The notes beneath the pieces were generated by a model, which was not told where the DNA came from, searched no databases, and was given only the letters and a program-made list of their open reading frames with translations. DNA of 64,000 nt from Myxococcota bacterium. Its GTDB lineage: Bacteria; Myxococcota_C; UBA6777. Below, piece by piece: positions 44,538 through 53,117 of the stretch. Numbering within the stretch: position 1 is the stretch's first letter; each line of letters opens with the position of its first letter. The stretch spans positions 1 to 64,000 of the forward strand of contig JAKLKB010000014.1 in the NCBI GenBank assembly GCA_023150835.1, in the 5' to 3' direction. The translations under genes were made by a program, and so were the position numbers.

Positions 44538-46062
44538 CTGTTTTCCCATATAAATCTTTTTTAAGAAAAAAACGAACCAATACGAACAGCTCCGATCGCA
44601 GATGTTTGGAAAAGAAAACACAGGCGAAAACGAAACAAATCCCTACAGAGAAGAGAAAAAAGAACCAATGCACGCGGCTGGTGTAGCCGATCGGGCGCGC
44701 CCACCATGCAATCGGCGCGACAAGCAACGCACCTAGCAAAGGAAGAAAAAGATCAAAGATGTACCACCGCCATTTTTCGCCAAGCAAGATCTTTCGGTGC
44801 ATCAAGTAGATCCCGAACGTGATGTAGCCGAGGTTCAGGCAAGCCCAGATCCACGCCGCCCCCAAAGCACCATACCAAGGTACGATCCAAAACATCAACG
44901 GAACCAGCAAGCATACAGCGGCGATATTCAGCTTGATGTTTAGGCTAGTCCATCCATGCGCAAGCATACAGTGATAAGGAGTTCCCATGACGTTGTTGAA
45001 CAAGGTTCCCAGCGCAAGCGCAGAAATCAACGGATAACTCTGTTGAGCAAGAAAGATTTTTCCTGACCACATATAGACAATTCCGTCGCCAAAAAAATAC
45101 AATAACAGAGCGCACGGTATAAGCAAAACAGACGTTATCTGCGCAGCCTTATGATACAAAGAGATCAAGCCTTCCTCGTCTCTTTGCGTTTGAAGCTCTA
45201 CCATACGTGGATAAACCGCCAATCCAACGGGGCCACTGGCCATATACATCACGTTTGTGACGGTGGTTGCTAGGCTATAATAACCAAAGTCTTGAAGAGG
45301 CAGAAGATACGAAAGAATCGCTTTATCTGTATGAACAAGCGCTACAGAAAGCAAAGAAATCGCCAGCATACCTCCCGCAAATTTCCAGACTTGCCGAAGT
45401 TCTTCAACAGAAAAACACGCCCGAGAAGGAGGCTTCGGAAGTTGTTGGTGGACACGCAAACGAAAAAGAAACAAAGACAAGAAAGACAACGCCAATTGCC
45501 ACACAAAAAAAGCTTGTATACTTGGGGAAATCCACAATAGCACCAACACAACACCGCCATGGCGCAACGTTTCCAAAACGACGCTGGCGGCATTGAACCA
45601 AACCTGCTGTTGCAAACCGTACAAAGCGCTGCGATAGAGACCTTCAAGAAAACGCAGCGAAAGCACCAAAGAAATAATCGACAGGGCTTGTACAACAACA
45701 GGCACAGGCAACTTTTCCACTTTGAGCCAACGGGTCGCCAAGTACCCCGCCCCGAACCAAACCAACAGCCCCGCCAAGAAAGCAACCCCGACGCAAACAA
45801 GTTCAAGGCTATGCAAAAGGTTGTGGATGGATTGCGGCGTGTGGGCTCCTGCATGAAACCGAGCCATCTCGCGGTTTAGTGTAGGAGACATACCGACATC
45901 TAAGAGAGAGAGCCACGCGCCAAGCATTCCGAAGATACCGACAAGCGCATACGATTCCATTCCTAAAATATCGATATAGAGCGGGATAAACAGGATACCC
46001 GCAAGAGCCCGCCACCCTTGCCCAGCATAGTTGGCAACAACATTTTGCTTCAGATTGGCCAT
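44524..46062 (-). CDS. Wzx-type polysaccharide flippase
   Basis: A 512-residue membrane protein with about 12-14 hydrophobic helices and the N-terminal pattern of MATE/MOP-family flippases (MANLKQNVVANYAGQGWRAL, then AGILFIPLYIDILGMESYAL and DVGMSPTLNREMAR). It would move lipid-linked oligosaccharide units across the inner membrane. No Wzy polymerase or initiating glycosyltransferase is in the window, so they lie elsewhere. It sits between the CmcI-like and glycosyltransferase genes, 19 bp after the former. Confidence 0.88.
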   Translation of the reverse strand: MANLKQNVVANYAGQGWRALAGILFIPLYIDILGMESYALVGIFGMLGAWLSLLDVGMSPTLNREMARFHAGAHTPQSIHNLLHSLELVCVGVAFLAGLLVWFGAGYLATRWLKVEKLPVPVVVQALSIISLVLSLRFLEGLYRSALYGLQQQVWFNAASVVLETLRHGGVVLVLLWISPSIQAFFVWQLALSFLSLFLFRLRVHQQLPKPPSRACFSVEELRQVWKFAGGMLAISLLSVALVHTDKAILSYLLPLQDFGYYSLATTVTNVMYMASGPVGLAVYPRMVELQTQRDEEGLISLYHKAAQITSVLLIPCALLLYFFGDGIVYMWSGKIFLAQQSYPLISALALGTLFNNVMGTPYHCMLAHGWTSLNIKLNIAAVCLLVPLMFWIVPWYGALGAAWIWACLNLGYITFGIYLMHRKILLGEKWRWYIFDLFLPLLGALLVAPIAWWARPIGYTSRVHWFFFLFSVGICFVFACVFFSKHLRSELFVLVRFFLKKDLYGKTDEKR

Positions 46063-46081
46063 CAGGTTTCCCGCCGCAAAG

Positions 46082-46894
46082 TTAGATTCGCCTCAGGTAG
46101 CCATCAGGTGCCACAGTAATCAACAATTTGTGCTCGATCTCTTTGTCGATCTCGAAGCCCAAAGGCACGCCGTCATTGGCTTGTCGGCCTTCTTCTTTGA
46201 GGCGGCGTAGATACTCCCACACAGCCGTTTTTGGATTGTTGCCGACCCCCCAAGGGCGGTCAGGATACTGTTGCGCGGGCAGATCTTCGATCACCGTGTC
46301 AAAGACGACGCAATAGCTACCTTGGCTGGCAAGAGGTGCGTAGGCTTCCAATTCGGCAAGCACATGGTCGTGTGTGTGGTTAGAGTCCAAGATCACCAAA
46401 ATTTTCTGGTAATTCTTGGCGATTTGATAGACCTTTTCGATAATCGAAGAAGAGATAGAAGAACCCTCAAGCATCTGAATGTGGTGAGCGAGCGGATGCT
46501 GCTCAATGGCTTCGCGGTTATGGGAGCGGATATCGATGTCGATGCCCAAAACATGGCGCTTTGTTGACGTGGGGTTGAGAGTTTGGCGTAATTCGACGGC
46601 ATCACAGTAATCCAACAAGGCCAACATGGACGCGCTCAGGATCAACGAACCACCATGAGCAATGCCTGTTTCCAAGATCAAATCGGGCCGAACTCGCCAA
46701 ACCAATTCCTGTAGCGCGACGATATCCTGCGGATATTGGATAATGGGACGAGCAAGCCAAGAAAAGTGGTATGAGTATTTGTGCTTTAGTGTGTCGCGGG
46801 TCCAGATCCGCGTCAGATCCAGCATATCCCGATCTTGGCCGAGGGCTTCGATCTGTTTTTTTATCTCGTTTTGAAATGTCTCTTGTGGTTTCAC
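46082..46894 (-). CDS. CmcI/RhlMT-type sugar O-methyltransferase-like protein
   Basis: A 270-residue SAM-type enzyme in the cephalosporin hydroxylase/CmcI family (PF04989): SYHFSWLARPIIQYPQDIVA, then DLILETGIAHGGSLILSASM (the SAM-binding glycine motif), HVLGIDIDIRSHN and HTHDHVLAELEAYAPLAS, where His/Asp residues bind a metal. Bacterial relatives in polysaccharide clusters O-methylate sugars. The GTG at 46894 follows an aggaaagtgaagg tract. It is operon-linked to its neighbours (31 bp and 19 bp). Confidence 0.75.
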   Translation of the reverse strand: MKPQETFQNEIKKQIEALGQDRDMLDLTRIWTRDTLKHKYSYHFSWLARPIIQYPQDIVALQELVWRVRPDLILETGIAHGGSLILSASMLALLDYCDAVELRQTLNPTSTKRHVLGIDIDIRSHNREAIEQHPLAHHIQMLEGSSISSSIIEKVYQIAKNYQKILVILDSNHTHDHVLAELEAYAPLASQGSYCVVFDTVIEDLPAQQYPDRPWGVGNNPKTAVWEYLRRLKEEGRQANDGVPLGFEIDKEIEHKLLITVAPDGYLRRI

Positions 46895-46925
46895 AGTTTG
46901 CCTTCACTTTCCTAACAGATAGAGT

Positions 46926-47624
46926 TTATCGCCCCACAACAGGACGCGCAGGGACGCCAACCACCACACATCTCGGTGCCACGTCTTTCGTTACGACAGC
47001 TCCCGCTCCAACAACGGCATCTTCCCCGATTTGGATTCGGGGTAGGATCGTTGCCCCCGCACCAATGAAAGCGTGATCGCCAACAACAACCTCTCCCGCA
47101 AGTGTAGCACCCGGTGCGATATGGACACCCGCCCCGATGACACAATCATGATCGACAGAAGACGCTGTGTTGAGGATCGTATAATCGCCGATTCTGGCAC
47201 AAGTACAAAGCGAAGCCTTCGCCATCATTTGGCAACCTTCTCCGATCTGGGCGTCAAGAGCAACAAAAGCATACGGATGTATCGCTGAAAAAGGCAGCAG
47301 TCCAAGAGCGCGAAGTTGTAAAGAGATAGATAGACGTGCTTTTCCGTGTCCGCCTCCGATCGCAACACAAAAAAACAGAGGAGCGGTGTGGCTTGTGTAT
47401 TTCTGATCTTCGGCTCGTTGTCGCAGCCATGCTTCCAATCCGCGTTGTCCATGAAGTATCGGGAGGTTGGGCATATCTTGAAAAGGAGAAGGAATCACCC
47501 TGTTGTCGACGAGAGCCACCAAGCGAGGGGCATGGCAACCTAATTGTAAAAATAGTTCTCTTAATACGCGAGATTGTCCAGTCCCACCCCAAAAGATTAT
47601 TTCTGAAGATTCGAGATTTTTCAT
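46926..47624 (-). CDS. NeuD/PglD-type sugar N-acyltransferase
   Basis: A 232-residue protein with an N-terminal Rossmann-like stretch (IIFWGGTGQSRVLRELFLQL) and a C-terminal left-handed beta-helix of hexapeptide repeats (IGEGCQMMAKASLCTCARIG, then DHDCVIGAGVHIAPGATLAG, VVVGDHAFIGAGATI and IGEDAVVGAGAVV). Such enzymes acetylate amino sugars, with the conserved His (DHDC) as catalytic base. The start is the ATG at 47624; a TTG overlapping the aminotransferase stop at 47654 is an alternative. Directly after an aminotransferase, it is best read as acylating the amino sugar made by that gene. Confidence 0.82.
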   Translation of the reverse strand: MKNLESSEIIFWGGTGQSRVLRELFLQLGCHAPRLVALVDNRVIPSPFQDMPNLPILHGQRGLEAWLRQRAEDQKYTSHTAPLFFCVAIGGGHGKARLSISLQLRALGLLPFSAIHPYAFVALDAQIGEGCQMMAKASLCTCARIGDYTILNTASSVDHDCVIGAGVHIAPGATLAGEVVVGDHAFIGAGATILPRIQIGEDAVVGAGAVVTKDVAPRCVVVGVPARPVVGR

Positions 47625-47653
47625 CTGAATCGCCGTCGAAGAGAAATGTGATT

Positions 47654-48763
47654 TCAAGTGCCAACCTCGACACGACGCCTGATATGAGCCACGACACGAG
47701 ACATCTGCTCTTCCGTAAGGTCGTGGTACGAGGGGAGGTTGATAGCGCGTGAATAAAGCCCGTAGCTGACTTTGTTTTGACGGCATTCCTCAAACATCGG
47801 CAACATACTGAGAGGCCAGAAAAAGACGCGCCCATCAATGTGATCCGCTTGAAAGTCTGCGATCAAGGCATCTCGATCAAAGGGGATTTTCTTATCAACG
47901 ACGATGGTAGGCATCCAAAATCCGTTAATGGTGCCTATCTTTTCGGGATTCATGGCGAGCGGGAGTTCTCGAAGATGTTCTCGATAAAAGGCAAAAATAC
48001 GCCTTTTTCCCGCGATCAACTCGTCGATGCGCTCGATCTGTGCGCATCCGATGGCTGCTTGTAGATTAGAGAGTCGATACTTGAAGCCGATCATCTCAGG
48101 CCAAAACTGACGCTTTTCGCCTTTGACGCGTCCGTGGTTGTTTAGCGTAGTGACTTGCTCGTAGAGTTCGGGATCTTCGGTGGTGAGCATCCCGCCTTCG
48201 CCAGTTGTCACGGTTTTGGTTCCGTGAAAAGAGAATGTTCCAAAACGCCCCAGACTACCGGCTCGTTTTCCGTTCCATTGGCTGCCGATGGCTTCTGCTG
48301 CGTCCTCGATAACCGGGATGTTATGGCGCTTGCCGATATCCAAGAGCGCATCCATTTCACAGAGATTTCCGTACACATGAACGGCCAGAATTGCTTTGGT
48401 TTGAGGGGTGATGGCTTGTTCGACTTTTTCTGGATCAAGGCACCATGTATCCTCCAAGACATCGACAAACACGGGCTTTGCGCCAAGGTAAGTAATCGGG
48501 GCAGCAGAAGCGATCCAATTGATATCTCCCAAAATGACTTCATCGCCTGTTTGGATGCCCAAAGCCGCCATCCCAAGGTGGAGAGCGCCAGTACAACTGG
48601 ACGTTGCATGGGCATAAGAAACACCCAGATGCTCGCGAAAAAGTTTTTCAAAACGATGGAGGTAGTCGTAGCAGTGGGCTCCCCACCCGTGCTTGGCAGC
48701 ATCCGTTGCATAATCGACTTCGAGAGCCCCAATAGAAGGCTTCGTGTAGTGGATCTTGGACAT
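47654..48763 (-). CDS. DegT/DnrJ/EryC1-family sugar aminotransferase
   Basis: A 369-residue PLP enzyme: HATSSCTGALHLGMAALGIQ, then TGDEVILGDINWIASAAPIT, VIEDAAEAIGSQWNGKRAGS and GTFSFHGTKTVTTGEGGM with the PLP-binding Lys183. The lysine shows it is an aminotransferase, not a ColD/RfbH-type dehydratase (those have His). It resembles perosamine-synthase-like C4 aminotransferases. In this operon it would aminate a 4-keto sugar nucleotide, probably the CDP-4-keto-6-deoxyhexose. The ATG at 48763 is preceded by ggaaag. It lies 23 bp after the C-methyltransferase stop. Confidence 0.88.
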   Translation of the reverse strand: MSKIHYTKPSIGALEVDYATDAAKHGWGAHCYDYLHRFEKLFREHLGVSYAHATSSCTGALHLGMAALGIQTGDEVILGDINWIASAAPITYLGAKPVFVDVLEDTWCLDPEKVEQAITPQTKAILAVHVYGNLCEMDALLDIGKRHNIPVIEDAAEAIGSQWNGKRAGSLGRFGTFSFHGTKTVTTGEGGMLTTEDPELYEQVTTLNNHGRVKGEKRQFWPEMIGFKYRLSNLQAAIGCAQIERIDELIAGKRRIFAFYREHLRELPLAMNPEKIGTINGFWMPTIVVDKKIPFDRDALIADFQADHIDGRVFFWPLSMLPMFEECRQNKVSYGLYSRAINLPSYHDLTEEQMSRVVAHIRRRVEVGT

Positions 48764-48786
48764 ACGTTTCTACTTTCCTTGAAGGA

Positions 48787-50016
48787 TCAAATGGTGAGAA
48801 ATCTCAAAGACGGGACCGCGACGGCAAACCGCCCTCCCCACTCGCGCACATAGGCGTGTTGGGCCATCACTTCTTGCGCGATATTCCAAGGAAGGATGAC
48901 CACGACATCAGGTTTTTCTTCACGCATTTTTTCGGGCGAAAAAATGGGGATGCGGCTACCGGGCATCCACTTTCCCTGTTTGGAGGCAGCCGCATCGCAG
49001 ACAAAAGGCAGCAGATCGGGTTTGACGCCCGCATAGTTGAGCAACGTGTTGCCTTTTGCGGCAGCTCCGTAGGCAGCAACGCGCTTGCCTTGTTGTTTTT
49101 GCTCGATCAAAAACTTCACAAAATCATTTTTGACTCGATCAGCACAAATTTGGAAGCCTTGGTATACCGAAATATCCTGCAAGCCTTGCCGTCGTTCTTC
49201 GGCCAAAAGCAGGGGCACGGCCTCTGTTTGCGAGCGAGGATCCTCTTGGTGACAGCCGTAGATGCGCAAACTTCCGCCATGCGTAGGAAGGGTTTCGACA
49301 TCCCACACCCGCAAACCCACAGAAGAAAACATACGACACACCGTAGAAAGAGAAAGATAAGAGAAGTGTTCGTGGTACACCGTATCGAACTGGCATTGAG
49401 CGATCAACTGCATCAAGTGCGGAAATTCGAGAGTGATCGTCCCATTGGGTTTGAGCGCCGTTTTGAGACCTTGGGTAAAGTCATTGATATCAGGGACATG
49501 CGCGTAGACATTGTTGCCCAAAAGAAGGTCGGCTTGTTTTTGTTCTTTGGCCAGACGTTGCGCAAGTGCTTGGCCAAAAAACTCTTTGCGCACAGAGATT
49601 CCAAGCGATTCGGCGGCAGAAGCCGTGCTTTCTGTGGGTTCGATGCCTAGGCAGGGGATCCCTCTTGGCAAAAAGTTTCTCAACAGATAGCCGTCGTTGG
49701 AAGCCACTTCGATTACAAAGTGTCGAGAGGAAAGCGAGAATCGTTCGCAGACCTTGTCGACGTACTCTTTTGCGTGGGCCAACCATCCCGAAGAGACCGA
49801 AGAAAAATAGGCATAATCTGGTCGAAACAATTCGTCGGCTTGGGCGTAATCTTCGGTCTGAACGAGCCAACACTCCGAGCAAGCGAACAGCCTGAGAGGA
49901 AAGTACTTCTCTGGGGATCGGAGTTCTTGAGCGGTCAGGTAAGCGTTCGAGGGCGGTGCAGACCCGAGATCCAAGAAAAGATGTTGGAGGGGTGATCGGC
50001 AGTGTCGACAGATCAT
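48787..50016 (-). CDS. Sugar C-methyltransferase (TylCIII/NovU type)
   Basis: A 409-residue enzyme. N-terminal zinc finger: CRHC (about 4-7) and CSEC (about 46-49). Then a SAM-binding Rossmann core (VIEVASNDGYLLRNF, GIEPTESTASAAESLGI, LLGNNVYAHVPDI) and the conserved C-terminal domain (GKRVAAYGAAAKGNTLLNYA, then DVVVILPWNIAQEV). This three-domain architecture belongs to enzymes that methylate carbon 3 or 5 of 4-keto-deoxysugar nucleotides. The start is the ATG at 50016, one codon after a TTG. It lies 62 bp downstream of the epimerase-like gene, the largest gap in the operon. Confidence 0.9.
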   Translation of the reverse strand: MICRHCRSPLQHLFLDLGSAPPSNAYLTAQELRSPEKYFPLRLFACSECWLVQTEDYAQADELFRPDYAYFSSVSSGWLAHAKEYVDKVCERFSLSSRHFVIEVASNDGYLLRNFLPRGIPCLGIEPTESTASAAESLGISVRKEFFGQALAQRLAKEQKQADLLLGNNVYAHVPDINDFTQGLKTALKPNGTITLEFPHLMQLIAQCQFDTVYHEHFSYLSLSTVCRMFSSVGLRVWDVETLPTHGGSLRIYGCHQEDPRSQTEAVPLLLAEERRQGLQDISVYQGFQICADRVKNDFVKFLIEQKQQGKRVAAYGAAAKGNTLLNYAGVKPDLLPFVCDAAASKQGKWMPGSRIPIFSPEKMREEKPDVVVILPWNIAQEVMAQHAYVREWGGRFAVAVPSLRFLTI

Positions 50017-50078
50017 CAAAACAAGAACTCCGCGTTGCGAATTTGCCCGAACGATCCAAAGCAGAAGCCTTGGGTGGT

Positions 50079-50633
50079 TCAGAAGACCTCGACTCCACGA
50101 AAATCATCTGTGAGAAGAGGGTGTTGTTGATCACGGATCGAGACGTCGGTGATCTCCAAAGGCCATCGGATACCGATTCGAGGGTCGTGATAAGAAACGG
50201 CCCCTTCTGCACGAGGGGTATAAGGTGCAGTATGAAGGTACAGAAGCTCGCTTTCGGGTTCGAGAACCTGAAAGCCATGCGCGCACCCTTCAGGGATGAT
50301 CATCATCCGCTCGTTTTCAGCGGAGAGTTCTTCTGCATACCACTGCAAAAAAGTGGGCGAGCCATTGCGAAGATCGACGGCCACATCCCAAACCCGCCCG
50401 CGAAGGCAGCGCACGCACTTGAGTTCGGCGTGGGGCGGATACTGAAAGTGCATCCCTCGGATCGCGCCTTTTGCGAGGGTACGAGAGTGATTGATCTGAA
50501 CGATCTTACGCCCTTCGAGAGCCGCAGCAAGCTGGACATCACAAAAGAGCCGAGCAAAAGAGCCGCGATGGTCGCCTATTCTGCGGGTCGCTGCGAGATA
50601 AAGCCGATGAATCGGGGTAGAAGAGAGATCCAC
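50079..50633 (-). CDS. dTDP-4-dehydrorhamnose 3,5-epimerase-family protein (RmlC-like)
   Basis: A 184-residue cupin enzyme: RLYLAATRRIGDHRGSFARL, then IVQINHSRTLAKGAIRGMHF and KCVRCLRGRVWDVAVDLR, then IPEGCAHGFQVLEPESELLY. The catalytic His after RGMHF and the acid later on are in the usual places. In RmlC both C3 and C5 are epimerised; some relatives act on one centre only. With CDP-glucose genes next to it, the substrate is most likely CDP-4-keto-6-deoxyglucose. The GTG at 50633 has ggag nine bases upstream and lies two bases after the rfbG stop. Confidence 0.85.
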   Translation of the reverse strand: MDLSSTPIHRLYLAATRRIGDHRGSFARLFCDVQLAAALEGRKIVQINHSRTLAKGAIRGMHFQYPPHAELKCVRCLRGRVWDVAVDLRNGSPTFLQWYAEELSAENERMMIIPEGCAHGFQVLEPESELLYLHTAPYTPRAEGAVSYHDPRIGIRWPLEITDVSIRDQQHPLLTDDFRGVEVF

Positions 50634-50635
50634 GA

Positions 50636-51742
50636 TTATATTTCTCCTTTGGCAGGAGAAGTGGAGCACCAAGCGACCCGAGCGCGTGCTGCTGCGGATT
50701 GATAGGCATTCAGTTGCTCCAGACTCAGAACTTTTCCTTGCGTAAGATAAGATTGATTCCACAAGGCCGTGTAAGCCAAACCTTCATCAAGAGTCCAGAC
50801 AGGCCGCCAAGCCAGTCGGTGACGAGCCTTGGTGCTGTCAAGGTGAAGGAGACTGGCTTCGTGGGGTTGGGCTTCTTGCGTCACTTCCCAGCGCAAGGCA
50901 TCCCAAGAAGATCGGAGTTTGTGCAAGACATCCTCGACTGTGCAATTTCCTTCTGAACTGGGGCCGAAGTTCCAAGATTCCGCACACGAAGCATCTTTTT
51001 CGAGAAGTTTTTGCCCAAGTCGCAAGTAGCCAGAAAGCGGTTCGAGGACGTGTTGCCAAGGTCGGGTGGCCTTAGGAGAGCGTATGACCAACGCCTTGCC
51101 TTGTGAGACAGCACGCAGCAAGTCAGGCAACAGCCGATCTTCGGACCAATCACCTCCGCCGATAACGTTTCCTGCTCGCGCAGTGGCGATCAAAGGGCCG
51201 TGATGGGGACGAAAGAAAGAGTCGCGATAGCTTTGTACGAGTATTTCTGTACAGGCTTTTGAAGCGCTATAAGGATCGTGTCCGCCAAGGCGATCTTCTT
51301 CGCGATAACCCCAAAGCCACTCGCGGTTATGGTAGCATTTGTCGGTGGTAACGACCACAACAGCTTGGAGTTCAGGCAAGCCACGACAACTTTCGAGCAG
51401 GTTGGCTGTGCCCATGACGTTGGTGGACCAAGTATCGAGCGGATCTCGATAAGAACGGCGGACGAGGGCTTGGGCTGCCATGTGAAAGACGATCTCAGGA
51501 CGAAATGCCCCAACGCTTTGATGTACAGCGGCAAGATCGCGTAAGTCGATGCGGCTCTCCTCGATGTCAAGACCAAGCAGTTCCCAATGGGAAGGAGAAG
51601 TGTCTGGATCCAAAGCAAGGCCACAGACGTGGGCTCCGAGTTGTTGCAGCCACAACGCCATCCAACTGCCCTTGAACCCCGTGTGGCCTGTCAGCAAGAC
51701 GCGGCGGCCACGATAAAGATCTCCAAAGGCTGTTATCTCCAT
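50636..51742 (-). CDS. rfbG: CDP-glucose 4,6-dehydratase
   Basis: A 368-residue short-chain dehydrogenase-type enzyme converting CDP-glucose to CDP-4-keto-6-deoxyglucose. Motifs: [20 protein letters not shown] (nucleotide-binding glycine loop), [20 protein letters not shown], and [19 protein letters not shown] with [12 protein letters not shown] (Tyr-x-x-x-Lys active site). The HTGFKGSW form is specific to RfbG against the dTDP enzymes. The start is the ATG at 51742, overlapping the rfbF stop by ten bases; a TTG at 51751 is also possible. It is translationally coupled to rfbF. Confidence 0.92.
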   Translation of the reverse strand: MEITAFGDLYRGRRVLLTGHTGFKGSWMALWLQQLGAHVCGLALDPDTSPSHWELLGLDIEESRIDLRDLAAVHQSVGAFRPEIVFHMAAQALVRRSYRDPLDTWSTNVMGTANLLESCRGLPELQAVVVVTTDKCYHNREWLWGYREEDRLGGHDPYSASKACTEILVQSYRDSFFRPHHGPLIATARAGNVIGGGDWSEDRLLPDLLRAVSQGKALVIRSPKATRPWQHVLEPLSGYLRLGQKLLEKDASCAESWNFGPSSEGNCTVEDVLHKLRSSWDALRWEVTQEAQPHEASLLHLDSTKARHRLAWRPVWTLDEGLAYTALWNQSYLTQGKVLSLEQLNAYQSAAARARVAWCSTSPAKGEI

Positions 51743-52506
51743 ATTTTCCAAGGAGCCTCCCCTTTTTGCCAGAGATCTTCGAGCAAAGTTTTGTCGCGCA
51801 GGGTATCCATCGGTTGCCAGAAGCCGTTGTGTTGAAAAGCGGAGAGTTGGCCGTCGCTGGCCAATTTTTCGAGAGGCGTTCGTTCCCAGATGGTGTTGTC
51901 GTCGTCGATATAGTCCAACACGGCAGGGGAAAGCACGAAGAATCCGCCGTTGATGAACGCGCCGTCACCTTGCGGTTTTTCACGGAAACCTTTGATCTTT
52001 CCGTGATGGATGTCCAACAAACCGAAGCGCCCGGGAGGTTGAACGGAAGTGACGGTCGCAAAGGTTTGCTGCTTTTTGTGGAATTGGATCAGAGAGGTGA
52101 TATCGACGTCTGCGACACCGTCTCCGTAGGTAAAGCAGAAGTCTTCGCCTTGTGCTAAGTAGCGTGCGACGCGTTTGAGGCGCCCTCCCGTCATGGTACT
52201 GAGTCCTGTGTCCACAAGCGTGACACGCCAAGGTTCGGCATTGGCTTCGTGAACTTCCATGCGATTGGTGGACATATCGAACGTGACATCGGACATATGC
52301 AAGAAGTAATTCGCGAAATACTCTTTAATCATGTAGCCTTTGTAGCCTAGGCACACAATGAAGTCGTTGACTTGATGTTGCGAATAAATCTTCATGATAT
52401 GCCAGAGGATAGGCATTCCACCGATCTCGACCATGGGTTTGGGGCGGAGTTGCGATTCTTCTGAGATGCGCGTTCCATAACCTCCAGCAAGGATCACAGC
52501 TTTCAT
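51733..52506 (-). CDS. rfbF: Glucose-1-phosphate cytidylyltransferase
   Basis: A 257-residue nucleotidyltransferase making CDP-glucose from CTP and glucose-1-phosphate. It opens [20 protein letters not shown], then [20 protein letters not shown], the signature loop and the substrate-binding segment; later [20 protein letters not shown] and [20 protein letters not shown]. Length is normal. The ATG at 52506 gives the standard N-terminus; a longer frame adds 11 residues. It is the first gene of the - strand operon running to 43296. Confidence 0.92.
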   Translation of the reverse strand: MKAVILAGGYGTRISEESQLRPKPMVEIGGMPILWHIMKIYSQHQVNDFIVCLGYKGYMIKEYFANYFLHMSDVTFDMSTNRMEVHEANAEPWRVTLVDTGLSTMTGGRLKRVARYLAQGEDFCFTYGDGVADVDITSLIQFHKKQQTFATVTSVQPPGRFGLLDIHHGKIKGFREKPQGDGAFINGGFFVLSPAVLDYIDDDNTIWERTPLEKLASDGQLSAFQHNGFWQPMDTLRDKTLLEDLWQKGEAPWKIWR

Positions 52507-53117
52507 CTTTTGTCCGCTCGTACTCTCAAGTGGTTTCACTTTGTTGAATGAAAGGGGTTTGTGCGATTATTTGGGCGATGGTGAAGATATCTGTTGGTGT
52601 CTTTTCGCAAAAAGACCGACTGATGAGGTTCAACGCGATCTAGGCGGCTTGATGCCTTTTGTTGTTCGCGGTCTCTTGGGCTTTGTTCGTTGGAGACTGT
52701 TCTTGTGGTTGCTGCTTCCCATGCGCATCGCCGCAGCGTATAGCAAATGCCCTCGGCCTTGTCAACACGAACAAGCGATCTCCGCCTCTGTATGCGGGTA
52801 TACGCTTAGCGGTAGAAATATCACACTCTCTGTCAACGCGTATTTACTCCCCCGTTTTGGCGAAAACCGCTCCAAACGATACCGCTCGACGTTGGCCAAA
52901 GACACCCCTTCGAAGAAGAAGCAAGCTGCCTCCCTCACAAAAAAATGTTGTCAACTGAAACACGTTCTATTCGATACTAAGAGGGCGTTGCAAGGCGAGG
53001 CAATGACGATAACGTATTCTCGCACTTTGACTCCTTCCACATCTTTGTTCACCTTCTTTGCTCATCCACAAGCAATAGAAAATACATTTTTTCGTGCAAA
53101 GAAAAGGGATATTTCTT
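52507..53117. other. Intergenic region between two divergent genes, no gene recognised
   Basis: This 611-bp space must hold promoters for the polysaccharide operon (- strand) and the MopE-like lipoprotein gene (+ strand). A 216-codon frame on + crosses it but has no family match or ribosome-binding site. Composition shifts from mixed to AT-rich toward 53000-53110. No inverted repeat or strong promoter could be fixed by eye. Confidence 0.4.

Noticed and set aside
47654-48763. ColD/RfbH-type dehydratase in the DegT family
   Set aside because: The PLP lysine (Lys183 in FHGTKTVTTGEGG) is present, while those dehydratases carry His; so it is read as an aminotransferase.
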